DNA of 64,000 nt from Bryoerythrophyllum caledonicum (Eukaryota > Streptophyta > Bryopsida > Pottiales > Pottiaceae). The position numbers and the translations under genes were made by a program. The stretch is from contig OZ020517.1 in assembly GCA_963971425.1 (NCBI GenBank), positions 6,698,501 through 6,762,500 on the forward strand, written 5' to 3'. The notes beneath the pieces were generated by a model, which saw nothing but the letters and a program-made list of their open reading frames with translations, was not told where the DNA came from and did no database searches. Positions 31,042 to 42,861 of the stretch are shown here, one piece after another (position 1 is the stretch's first letter; each line of letters begins with the position of its first letter).

Positions 31042-34000
31042 TCAAACTCCGCGGCGTTGCCGACTCCCTCGACGACCCGGCCCCCTGCCCATACCATTGG
31101 CCGAAGGTCTCCTCCCATCAACAAGTGCATTTAGTCGTTGAATCTCTGTTGTAGGTACTGCCAAGCCAATGTCGACGAGGGGGGGTTGGAACTCCACTCC
31201 ATTCAGGTCTCCAGGCAAGTGCATTCCAGCAAGATCGCCACAAATTCCAAGTATTTGCTCGTCTGTTCCACCAACAATGCGTCTGGACCGCGGCTTCTTT
31301 TGTAGGACAATTCTAGTCCATTGAGGGTGTAGCGAGTCCTTGACAAAGAACACCTAGCAAGAATTTTTGAAGATCACCATTGTTATTAGAGAGGGTATTA
31401 TGTCACCAATTTGTTTTAAACTTGAGCTCCATGTCTACGTTAGCTCCCTAAACGGCCTTAGCTCCATGTCTACGTTCTGAGCACCCCGAGCCCGGACCAG
31501 GTTGGTTGTATAGGCATGCAACCATTCTATGAAGTCGGGCAATTCTTCACGCATGTTTTCTGGATAGCAAATTTGCTCCCTCCGTGGCAATCCCCGTGCC
31601 GCGGCGGCTGCCCGAAATTCAAGCGTCCGTGTCGAGCTCAAATTGAAGTCTTTGATATTGCCTGCGGGACAAATGATGAATACATTAGTGATTCTCATGT
31701 CTTGTCCGTGGCATATTGTAGCATTCTAGCTAGGTCATGTACAACAAGGTCCAATAAAAACTATGGCCATTGGCAATAGAAGACAGGTTTTTACGCTACT
31801 TGAAAATTAGCAACCTCGGCTTTTAATGCAAAATGTGAACGTTACCTCCATGGATCCGTTGTGGCTGCTGAGTTTTGAATTATCCATGAGTGGATGCCCC
31901 TCTGCTCTTCAACTGTAAGTTCACGCGGTGTTGACGTCCTTCCAAGACCTCCGAAGCATTTGCAAGTTCTTTGTCGTCATCCCACACGCGCCGCCTCGTG
32001 TGGGGATAGAGCTTGAAGTACTCCGTGCAAAATCCTAGCGATTCTTCATACAAGTATGTGTTGGCTATGGTCGCTTCTGGATTTGCACGTTTTCTAAGAT
32101 AAGCTTTGTATATGCTCATGTGTCTTTCCACCGGGTAACACCATGCGTTCGCAATAGGGCCACATTTCTTGATTTGTCTAACTAGGTGTATTGGTAGATG
32201 AAACATGATGTCAAATATTGATGGTGGAAACCAAATTTCCATTAAGCAAAGTGTCTCTGATGCATATGCATGGAGTAGATTAAGGTCAACAGGGTCAATA
32301 ATTGATTTGCACAACATTGTGAAGAACCTTCCCAAGCGAATGATGGCTTGGCGTGGTCCAGGGTGCATGAGATGTCTCAGGCATACAGGTAAGATGAATT
32401 GCAAAAAATATGGAAGTCATGAGATTTCATGTTACCAATTTTTTTGTTCAAAAGGTGCTTCTTCATTTCTCCGCAATAGCCGGTTGGTACCTTCATATTT
32501 TGCACTTGTTGAAGGAAAATTCTTTGTTCTTCCATTGTCAAGACGTATGGCGCTAGAGGCTTCATGTAATTGTTGTCGCTGGCATATTGGCCTCGACGAT
32601 GAATCCACAAGTGCTCTCTAATACCCTCTTCCTCCATGTCCCTCCTAGATGCCGCAGTGTCTTTTCTTCCAAATAGAAGCTTGAGAAGACTTTTGCAAAT
32701 GTTCCTCTCGATGTGCATAACATCCAAAAGATTCCTGATTGGCAATTGCTGTTCTTCAACAAGTATATACGTCAATGTGTTAGGAACAATATTATACGTG
32801 ATTGCAGCAACATCTAGCACTACAAACAATGTCATGAAACCACATTATATTGAGGCTTGATGTATTGAAACAACATGTTATTGATTTGGTACTTCTCACC
32901 CGCCAGTAAGGTAGTTGAGAAAGGGCCGACACACGCTTCACACCATGGCGCTTTGCCGGATTGTTGGGATCTCTCCATGTCCCACCAGCATCCATGTGAG
33001 CCTCCGTCTCCCGACCTCCTCGAATGGTCTGGTTTCTAGTAAGTGGTTGTGGCTCGCCCTCGTGGTCTGATTCGTTGTTGAAGGCTGCATGGGCATTCCT
33101 AAAATAATGGTTTCGTTGAAGATACCTTCTATGGCAATTGCAATATATAGTTTTCCTTAGCACCGTCGACCATCTTGATATAGTATGAGGCCCACAAATT
33201 GGACAGGCCTTTGATCCTTTGGTCATAAGGCCAGCAACCAACCCGTATCCGGGAAAGTCATGCAATGTCCACATAAGAACTGCACGGAGATTGAAGTTTC
33301 GGATTCCTCGAAAAGCCCTAGCATCCCTGGTTGGAACTCCTCCTCTTTGCCACAATACCTATAGCTCGTCAACCAGTGGTTGGAGGAATACGTCAAAATT
33401 TTTTCCCGTGACACTAACTTTTGTAGGAATTAGCAACGACAACATCACAAAATATCTCTTTGACACAAGCCATGGAGGTAAGTTGTAATTGAATAGCATA
33501 ATCGGCCAGAGAGAGTCAATGCTCCGTTTTGTGACCAAGGGTTCATGCCATCCGCTGCAAGACCCAAGTGTATGTGTCGGGGATCTGACGAACCAAACAT
33601 TTCTTCACCAGCCTCTGGTTCCAATTGCGTGTCGACAAATTTCCATTGAGGAGAGTGTGCAGTGTGTCGCATCTTTCCATCGTTGCTCCTATGGAAGTAG
33701 TGCCATAAGTTCAAAGAATGTTTAGCTCAAGGAAGCTATCTCGATTGAAGTCTTGGGATCAAGGGAAAATGGCGAAGCACTAGAGCTGGGACCCTTGACC
33801 GACCCACCTGAATGCATTTGATACTCCATGCCTACGGCAACAATTTATTATAAGTAAGGTTGCAGAAAGCATTGACAATTCAGAATTCTCGTATACCGGG
33901 AATGTTGATGCCAAATGAATTGCTGGATTTTGCTCTGTGCGGTCGTTTGGGATTTCACCAAGCATCTCTTCGAGGTCTTCATCCTCGCCCTCATCCTCAA

Positions 34001-35106
34001 ACGAGTCATCGTCATCTAAGGAAGAATCATGAAACGAATCGCTGCCGTCACTTGGATCGCCATTTTCTCTAGAATCAAAAAATTGCTCTTCATCGTCAAC
34101 TTCTCGAGTGTCGCCCCTGCCCAGGTGCATTTCATCAACGCCATTGTCAGCACCCATTTCATTGTCGCTTTGATCAGCATCTGCATCGTTGTTATCCATC
34201 TCCATGTCACTTTCGCGCTTTGGGTCATGGTCCGTATCATCGCTATTTCTGGATGCCTCAACCGTTGCTCTAAATGCGGCGCAATGTATGATGTCAGCTT
34301 CGGCTAATGCAGTCCTTACCATCCTTGCAATGCCAACTCCACGATCTAAAGGGATCTCTTGAATGGGCTCCTATAGTCCAAGGAAAGATCGTGCATTTGG
34401 ACCAACATGTGCCTCCCACTCCTCGTCCGACAAGTCAAAATCATCGCCCTGTAAAGCTAGAGTTAGAGGAACCATATGCTTTGAATACAATAATTTTCAT
34501 GTAAAGATGGAAAAGTTGGAATATTGTGAGAAATTACGCAAGGGTGTTGAAATTTGACAATTACCTCTGTCCAACCGCGAAGCGCTCCATGCTTGCCTTG
34601 GTGTGTATAATGCTTGAATATTGTATTTCTTTTATATGGTCTCCTTCTGCCACCACAGAGATTACATGGACATCGGTACTTTTGGAGTTCAGCCCTATCA
34701 TGAATAGTTTTAAGTCACGGGCTTTGATGCGGTTCGGGTGATTGAGTGGGAAGCGAGCTTGCCGACCATGCTCCATGTTGGTCAAATATGGTTTCTTTCT
34801 ATGCAAGAATTGGTAGATGCTCACGCACCTTAAAAAGGCCTTGCACCAAGTGGGAGTGCCTGACACAAGGCACAAAACAGAAGTATTGACGGAATTGAGG
34901 ACACTTTACGCAACATAGTCTAGTGATTGACATACAAACTTTGCAAGGTTTCCTACAATGTGACTAGATAAGCGTGTGTCTATCCATGTACCTTCAATCC
35001 TTTTTGAATTGTCGTTTGCTTCTCCACACATGCATGTTGTTGCATTGCAGCTAATAAAACCTCCTGCGTACATCCAAGAGTCAACAATATGCAATCCATT
35101 CAACAA
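31042..35106 (-). pseudogene. CACTA transposase, TNP2 type (decayed)
   Basis: Read on the minus strand. N-terminal transposase-associated domain: GTWIDTRLSSHIVGNLAKFV near 35000, then YRCPCNLCGG...FKHYTHQGKHG ending at a WTE|GTAATT donor near 34563. An acidic linker follows (34460-33800, with a TAG near 34370). The Transposase_21/TNP2 catalytic region is spread over several frames: LWHYFHRSNDGKMRHTAHS, DPRHIHLGLAADGMNPW (33714-33450), VLMWTLHDFPGYGLVAGLM and KGSKACPICG (about 33280-33190), NLLDVMHIERNICKSLLKLL, KSHDFHIF (32835-32400). Then a DUF4218-like part (LPVCLRHLMHPGPRQAIIRL, 32404-31880) and a C-terminal piece with VKDSLHPQWTRIVLQKKP (31353-31042). The protein would cut the element ends, but stops, frame changes or introns split it, so it is probably inactive. 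Confidence 0.85.
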
Positions 35107-35962
35107 AAGTTAAAACACGCAACAATCATTCTAGCATTGTTAGACATGAAAGATATATGACTCATATTTCTATCGCAAGTTCTATATATTTACGTCCACT
35201 GAAGGAAAAAAAGGGTGGAAAGCAAATAATGTTGCACATGGTTTGAGTCGGCCAAAAGTTCTACTACCTCTTGGAAGGCTCAAAAGCCATACATGATTAC
35301 GCGTTTTGTCGGTTTCCAAACTTGACACTCATTGTGTGAACTACTGCACTCCACTGTGCGTGAAATCCTACTATTCCTCTCCAATTACAAAAGGCTTCGG
35401 CCATGCAAACTCTTCTAGAATCGCCAATGACTTGTACTACATTGGGGTTACTCTTAAGATGAAGTGCTTAGTGTGGATACAAAGGCAGGAGATGTCCTCA
35501 AAAGGTAGGACCACTGCAGTTGGTAGCAAGAGTTTAACTGTGAGTTGCAAGAACAATGAGGATGTTCAGTCATGAAAATTAAGTATTGACTAAAGTCTTA
35601 CAGTGACTGTCTTTTGTGATAATTCATGGTCATGGTCAGGGTTAGCAAACACCATTAATGCCTAACCACGCTCAATAGACACGATGCAATTATACGGCGT
35701 GGTGTCCTAAGCTATTTACTATGCTTTCTTGAAGACTGGTCACCCGCCAATAATGGCCTGAAATTGCCATTAATATGGCGGTCGAAGCTTTAATGATATA
35801 GAGGCGACTAACCCTTTTATTAGGTGGCAGTGCAATCCATGCCATGTTCTTGAGCCGCACTCTACACTTCTAGGGCAATGCTATGCATTTATTGTAACTC
35901 CGTCATGCCCATTAGATTTTAGTTGCCATACATGCCATTGAGGATTTCATACATGCATTCAT
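35107..35962. promoter_or_regulatory. Divergent intergenic region of the CACTA genes
   Basis: Separates the minus-strand TNP2-type and the plus-strand TNP1-type genes, so it should hold both promoters. No clear TATA box could be assigned. A short plus-strand frame at 35306-35575 has no recognisable domain and may be leader sequence. Confidence 0.35.
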
Positions 35963-38900
35963 ATGGAGCAGTTTTCTTCGCCAATGAGACTAAATTTACA
36001 AGCCACAGAAGGCCACTCTCACTACACAGTTCAATCCACTCCTATATTTGGATATTTCAAGATGGATGCGAATGCTGAAGCTGTGAATCTTGCAGATCCG
36101 GATGTAGTGAAAAGCACGCAGTTTAGTCATGAGCGTATCAATCCTCCAATTCACCCTGAGGTATATAATTTTCTACAACTTAGTTTATCTTGTTCAATGG
36201 ACCAAAATTTTCATTTCATGCAGGAAGTGTTCAAATCTTGTACTGACTTCATGTGTGCTTTTTTGTGCGTCCCTCGTAGGGATTCCCAATTGGATTGTCA
36301 CTACATTCTCAATATGAGCAGTCTGAGGTGTGTTGACCGCCATCTCTTCTAAAAATGTTGTGCATGTACGATAGTGTTCTTATGTAATGTTCTCTTCTGT
36401 AGTTTGTCGGAGCGCATCAAGTGCACGGGGGTATGCCTTCCTTGCATTATGGACCACGTCAACAACAATGGCCCAACTATGCGACACGTTTTGAGCATGC
36501 ATATGGCATGCTCGGGGTGGGATATTCAGCACCTTACGCTCGCGGCAACTATGTCCCCATGCATCTTCAACAACAAGGTGCAATGCTGGAACAATATCCT
36601 CCGCACCAGCTCCCATTGCATGGGGCACAGGGGCGTGGAATTCATTCAATGTCCAGCCCAATTGTCAAGCCCAATTGCACCCAAGCTTGTGGGGGGCATG
36701 TTAACCCAAATGCCACTTCTGTCCCAGAAGATGTTTCCGACATACATGATCATATACCAAACATCAATGCGACATTGTCAAGTCTTCCTTTGTCCTCTAC
36801 TCCGGCTGGATCACCGAACAGTCCTGGTGGAAGCCATATGAGCAAGGGGCTCACAGGTGATGGCGATAGTGCTAGCACGGAGGAAGAGAGGGGTCCATGT
36901 AAGGACAAGAACGCTCGATCAATACATGGTAAGCTTACTGCCAGTAAGTTAAACACTCCATATGGTACATCCCGTAGGAAGGCTATGAGGATGGATGGAA
37001 AGTTGTATTTGCGTGAAGTTAAAATGGCATTGTCGGAGAATAGGGTCCCCCAGGTCGCACTTTTACAAGATGAGAATGGACGTATTTTGCAATACTCTTC
37101 GCAGTTCAAAAATGCTCTCAAATTGGCTGCGTTATCATTGGTCCAAAGTGCTTATATAGACGTAAAGGATGTGGAAGTAATGACGGACATAATGGATGAG
37201 GTCAAAAGGCAATTTACTATAAGCACACCTCTACCAGAAAAAATGGTTTCAACATATTTATTGGGTTTATTTAAACGAAACCGGTCAAAATATCATGAGC
37301 ACTGGATTATGCACAAGGGCCGAAAGAAACCTGATGATTGTCCTACCGCGACTTGGTTGAAATTGATAGAATATTGGAACTCCGAGGCAGGTGACAAGGA
37401 ATGCAAGCTGAATCAGAAGAATGCATCTGGCCGTGCAAAACGTGAGGTATGTCAAGTGAGATGATTATGGCTCATGCATGATTGTATTTATTGTCTGTGT
37501 GTATTATTGCCACATTTCATGTTGTTCTGCAAACGGGGATATCACTAGGCTTGACTTGTGCAGGATAAGGGCATGTCCAGTGAGTGCATTTCTGCAAGGA
37601 AGAAGGTGAAGACGAATGTTGTGCCTTTGGATGACATGGATCAACTATTTGCTGACTTCCTAGCAGAGAGTAATCTATATGCCCAACCTACATCCACTAC
37701 TCGGGGCTCAATTGCCAACAAGGCACGAGCCGAGGTTGACATCTCTAGCCAGCTTCAAGCTATGGTTTCTTTGTATGTGAAGAAGGCAATGGACGAGTAC
37801 ACATTGGACAATTTTGGAGCTCAATTACATGACGATCGTACGAAACGCAAGAAGGAAACCCCAATGGCGGATGCGTTACTGAAAAGGGGCCCGTTGCGGA
37901 CTCCACATCAAGTGATGAAGCGATCATGCAAGCCTTTTGTGGGTGATCCAAACCCTTCCACATTTCCCGGATCTTCAACGCCAGTTCATAAAGTAAATTA
38001 GCGACAGGCCCAAGTCGGACTAGATACAATTGTCATTACGCTTTTGTCGTCTGGAAAATCTGCAAGTGGTGAAGACGGATCACTTTCAGGGGATGGTAGG
38101 AAGATTGTTGGTGAATCAAATTACCAAATTCTTGATGGACCGGAAGAAATATCAAGCTTCATGGATGTAGAGCACTTACGCGCCGCTTCCTCTATGAAGC
38201 CAACCCTTGATTTGCGTACGCCTCTTACACCGTGGAATAAAGCCACACAAAATGCATCTCGTCTAAGCAAAAAAACTAGCCTTGGTGCATCAACATTAGT
38301 GGAGCATACGCCTGCAGGTGATGAATACGACTCGCATGGCAATGGTGGCGATGGCAACGACAGCGAGGGTGGTGTGGCTGATAAAGGATCTAGTGAAGAA
38401 GACAACCTTTGCAAGGGGCATGATGATCTTAAAGGTGTGGAAGACAGTGATGGCTCTAGAAACAATAGAAGATGTAGCAAAGACGATGAACCTCCAGTGT
38501 TTCCAAGGCAACCAAAGAAACTAGTCAAGGGCAAGGAGAAAGTGATTCCATCCACAAGGGCACCTGCGAGGTCAAAAGGAAAGAAGAATTTGTCCAAAAA
38601 AGTAGAAAAGAAGCATCGGGCGCCAACCATCGATGCTTCAATTATTACAAGACTAAAAGTTATACCAAGGCCTATGAATTCGGTAAGTGTTTACTGCTTT
38701 GCTTTTAATGATCCAAGCTCCTATCCTTGAGCTACCATATTCTTAGATCTTGTAGTGATGTTTGCATGATTTGATTTGGACTTAAGGTTGTGTATTGCAT
38801 TTCTTCTAGGAACCCATCAAGGCAAGGACCAAAGTATGGCTGCTACATAAGTGTGTGCCAGGTAGCGTGGTTGCTGAGGAATACGCTGGAGTCAACCGAA

Positions 38901-39343
38901 ATTTTAGAAGCCAAAGCGACCTCCACATGCAATGTAAATCGGGTACTCAGATGGTAAGCATTGTTCGTGTCTTCTTTGATGGCATACCGGTGATGTTGGA
39001 CAAAGAAAAAAGATTTCCCTCCCATGTGGATTTGGTGGATACGGTTGTTGGTATGCCCAACAATCCAATCTTGTGGGAAATCCCATATCTATGTCCAGTT
39101 CCCAACTTGCAAAGCCTCAGTGTCCTCACGGAGGATTGGGTACGTCCAAAGTTCAACGTCAATGCTAGCAATTCACAACCACCTCAAAGTGGGACTCGGA
39201 GTGGAAACAAGCGTTTTTCAGCGCCTGCATTGAAGGATCCAAAGGGGAAGGAGGCTCGACCTAATCATAGTTCTCAAGCATCAAAGGCTCAAGAAATAGG
39301 AGGCACTGGAAAGCTTGGAAGGGCGGCCTCAAGGCCAAAGTGA
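35963..39343 (+). CDS. CACTA second protein, TNP1/Ptta (En/Spm) type, five exons
   Basis: By-eye exons: 35963-36160 (CCTGAG|GTATAT), 36280-36327, 36403-37446, 37564-38682 and 38810-39343, all with GT/AG borders and matching phase. The N-terminus is Gln/His/Pro-rich. A conserved Ptta-type block follows (KQF-like VKRQFTISTPLPEKMVSTYL, FKRNRSKYHEHWIMHKGRKK, TATWLKLIEYWNS), with a helical stretch after it (VDISSQLQAMVSLYVKKAMD). The C-terminal TNP1-like domain reads KVWLLHKCVPGSVVAEEYAG, FFDGIPVM and DTVVGMPNNPILWEIPYL. One in-frame TAG at 37999-38001 (after HKVN) interrupts exon 4. In En/Spm the second protein binds subterminal repeats; that role is inferred. Better preserved than its TNP2 partner. 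Confidence 0.75.
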
Positions 39344-39847
39344 CGGCGTGGAATATAGTGACTATTTTGCCATTTTAAATCTCTATGTATGTTCTGAGGA
39401 GGTTTTTTCCTCTTCTATATAATATTTTAATTCTTACTTTGGTTTAAATTTCATGGTTGTTGGTGCATCAACTTAGTTAAGCTCATAAATGCCCTTGTCC
39501 TAAATTTAATGCATTCCACGTGCCTAAGTAGGATTGGATCTTCAGGACGGCACAAATTCATCGCATCTTCCACGTAATAGTTCTTTTATACCATGCATGC
39601 AACCAAGTGCACGACCTTGCCTCGAAGATACTTCGCATGCATAGAATATATATATTCAATAAAGATGGCATGTACAAATTTTGATACTTAAACCATGAAC
39701 ATCGCCGTCTTTCCACTTAATGCCCCAACTGCTACGCCACGCCGATAACGCCTTGTATGGTAAGAACCCAGGTGTGCAGACCGTGCGGTCTACTTTAGCT
39801 CTTCGAGTTTAGTGCATCATGACAGTTGTTTTGAGCCCTTGTTTTAA
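39344..39847. other. 3' flank of the TNP1-type gene
   Basis: AT-rich, with possible polyadenylation signals near 39420-39430 (atataatattttaattc). No gene. Confidence 0.4.
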
Positions 39848-40784
39848 CCCCTAAAGGACCAAGTGTCCAAAAAGGGCTTTTTGAAAAATCGGTCAGGTTC
39901 CTATGGTGTCAATTTCCAACATTCCTTTTTGAAAATTTTACTATAGAAAGACATTTCCAAGAGCTCAGTGGGAAAACAATTTTTTCCTAAATTGGACATT
40001 TGATGAAAAAGTTATAGGGTTTTGAATTTTAAATAGGAAGGGCGGGCACCTCGGGCACCTCCAAAAACTTTTGATAGGACACTCTATTGAAAGTGAGATT
40101 TTCAGTACTCGCAAGTAATATTATTTCCCTTCATGTTGTCAAAAAAAAGTTCTTGTCTTTAGTGAAAAATAGCCCAAGTCAAACATTTTCACACATTGTC
40201 ACTCATTGTTGGGCAAGGTACCAAAAAGACTTCTTCTTTTCCACATAAAACCTAGAGATCTTCATATTTTTCACTTTTTATTTTTTTCACAACAATATGT
40301 AATGTAAACCTTCTTATTAACCATTCGGATTATCAATCAAGAACATATTAAGTTCAAAAAAAATTAAAGTGTGAATTAACAAATTTTGAGCCTCCACTAC
40401 TTGCACACTTGTTTTGAATATGCTACACCCGGTCTCTACCTCTAAAAATTGGTGTGTAAGGAGCTAACATCATGCTTAACAAGATGGTAATAGATTTAGA
40501 CCTTGTATAGTGAAATTTTTTGACACCAACTGAAGTCAAAGTCTGCTGATCCACTAAACGCAGGGAAGAAAATGAACCATTTGCTTGACTTCAAACACTA
40601 TAATCTTTCAATCCGTGCGGTCAAAGTTTATGAAATTTTGAACATGTATTACTTAATAAGCCTTTATTGAGATCCTACGGTCAGAACTAAAAATCAAAGT
40701 TTTTGTTACCTTCTTTATTCTTTGCACTAGAATCCATTAATTTTGAAGTGTTTTTGGTGTAAAACTCTCTTGGTACCTTAGGGG
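39848..40784. mobile_element. piggyBac-like non-autonomous element, copy A (937 bp)
   Basis: Flanked on both sides by TTAA (39844-39847 and 40785-40788). The left end is CCCCTAAAGGACC and the right end, read inward, is CCCCTAAGGTACC. The interior has no coding frame. Copy B at 48781-49706 has the same ends and related interior sequence. TTAA duplications with CCC-type ends are the mark of piggyBac transposons. Confidence 0.65.
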
Positions 40785-41100
40785 TTAAAGAAGACACTGC
40801 AGTCGAGCCTTTAGTCTTCCTTTTTAGACTAAATCATGGAAAACTTCCACCACTACAATAGTTTTTGCTACTAATCCGTATGAGACTAATTTGAAAGTTC
40901 AAAAATTTACAACCAATCATTAATTTACACTAGGGACCGAATCCATCACAGACTAACACATAATTTAAGGACAAAGAATTCACTTTTCAATAATGGATGT
41001 GCACTATTGTCCCTCCTAGCATGCAAATAGCTTAAAATTGATCCAATAGCTAGATGCATGGATCATATTTGTTTGTTATACACGATGGGAGAGACAATAG
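40785..41100. other. No gene recognised
   Basis: AT-rich spacer with a ccactacaatagttttt string at about 40850 resembling a CACTA/MITE end. Confidence 0.35.
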
Positions 41101-41566
41101 AGTTTTCCTGAAAGTCGAAATTTCCCAAGGTGGCTGCCCTGTGTCAGGCAAAATGAGAGGGTGCAACACAATGTGCGAGCCTTGTGTCTTTTTCTAAACA
41201 CAAACTCGGTATGCCATCTATAAGTGGAAAATTTTGCAAGGTGAAAATTCTCACCTTGCATATTTCCCGGACCACTGGCTGGCATTCCTTGAATAGCTCT
41301 ACAGTCTCCTCAAGCTCCACCTTGCTCCTTCAATAGTACTACATCTATCCTCAAGCCTAGGCCCCACATGCACATGTGCATGATTTGCTATTCACTATTC
41401 ACTATTCACCATTCACTATTGCACTCTAAATTCAACCGGACATCCCCTGATCCACTCAATCTGTCTGGTTCCTCAATTTTGGCACTCCACATTCAGGGCA
41501 ACTAGTGAAATTCAAGATATAGGATCTAACTGTGGGTCTCCATGCCTAGTACTTTCAGGAAAACTC
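41101..41566. mobile_element. TA-flanked MITE, 466 bp
   Basis: Starts GAGTTTTCCTGAAAGT and ends with the exact inverted copy (ACTTTCAGGAAAACTC), each directly bordered by TA. A perfect 16-bp terminal repeat and TA duplication fit a Tc1/mariner-type miniature element. No transposase inside. Confidence 0.7.
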
Positions 41567-42304
41567 TAATGGGACACGCCCATTTCTCAACAATGGACCC
41601 TTTGTCCCAATGTGGGTTCGAGCTCATGTGGAAACAAGCCTCGGCTACTAAGAGCCCAATGTGTTTTGATTCTTTGGAGTAGAATTTTTGTTCAAGCGGG
41701 CCTTTCCCCTAAGGGCATCCTTGCGCGGCGCATTTAAGGCAACAAGGCCAAAAAATGGGCGGCATGATCTAAAGTCAGTGACCAAGTGTGGATCCCAAGC
41801 CGGCAAAATTTTGAGCAGGCTTTGGAAAATATAGGTCGGCCTCGAGGAAATGCGCGTCGTTTGGCGGGCTCAGCAAAGCATCTTTTCTCATTTATTTTTG
41901 GCTTCTTTGGCATTGGCCGGTAGTTGCATTGATGACCAGTGAATGGCGTTGCAACATGTGGCTTCCTCGATTTCTGGATATCATGACTAGACCTCTTTGG
42001 CATGGCATGCAGTTTAGGCAAACTTTCACAATGACTTAAGAAAAAAACTTGCCCGCACCCGCAAGCACCTTCAGAGTACGCCTTTTGAGGTTGCTTGAAG
42101 AGTGTGCATTGGAATATTCTAATCCTCAATTATGTGGATGATGAGCCCCACTGAAGATGGATGGTAGGAGAGCAGCTCGAGTTGATCAACAGTGGGGTTT
42201 GTGCCTAGCCAATTTTTATTAGGCATCATGGTTGGTCTATCCAAATAAATATGGATAGGCCTGCCAAGTTTGGCAATGCCATATGGACCCTGGTTGTTAT
42301 GTTC
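41567..42304. other. No recognised gene
   Basis: A minus-strand frame of 131 codons (42129-41734) is Lys/Arg/Pro-rich with no recognisable domain and was not accepted as a gene. Confidence 0.35.
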
Positions 42305-42312
42305 TATAAATA
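42305..42312 (+). promoter_or_regulatory. Candidate TATA box
   Basis: TATAAATA lies 178 bp upstream of the ATG at 42490. A consensus match, position plausible for a leader of about 150 nt. Confidence 0.35.
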
Positions 42313-42489
42313 TTGTACCCGGTTATCCTTAGGTTGCTCATAATTCATGGCGTGTAGTTCTAAGTTTTTTCATATGCTTTGTGTAATTTTGTAGAATTGC
42401 CTTCGATTTACACATAAGTGCTATTGAGATCTCAACTTGTATTCCGTGTGCTATATTGGTGTGCTTTCAAGTTAGTGTTCTCGTGTGCA

Positions 42490-42861
42490 ATGACTGATAG
42501 ACTAGGCGATAGCGAAGTAGAGACCACAGTCGCTCAATTCTTAGAAGACAATGGGGTGGTTTCTCCTCATACCAACCAAGCGGATGCTAGTGGCCCAAGA
42601 AATGGAGATAGATTGAAGAGAAGAGTTGGACTCACAAGTCCTCGTCCTCTCCGTGCAGCTCCTATCTTGTTTGGAGGAGATTTGCATTGATATCGGGAGC
42701 AGATGAAGGTGTCCAAGCAACGCTGCCAAGAACTCGGGAGCCAAATCCACACCAAGACTGCCACAATTGGTCATAAAGGTTATGAATTTGATGATGACTT
42801 TGTTGAGATGTTTTTGTCACTTTCTAGACCAAACGCCACCTCCTCTCATGCAAGGGCATAA
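42490..42861 (+). pseudogene. Unrecognised small gene, one in-frame stop
   Basis: ATG at 42490 gives MTDRLGDSEVETTVAQFLED, then a basic linker (RLKRRVGLTSPRPLRAAP) and a TGA at 42688. The same frame continues with YREQMKVSKQRCQELGSQIH and GYEFDDDFVEMFLSLSRPNA up to a stop near 42861. The continued acidic/helical coding character past the TGA suggests CGA to TGA decay. I do not recognise the family. It may be another captured host fragment. Confidence 0.35.

Noticed and set aside
41734..42129. 131-codon basic frame on the minus strand
   Set aside because: No recognisable motif and no supporting context.
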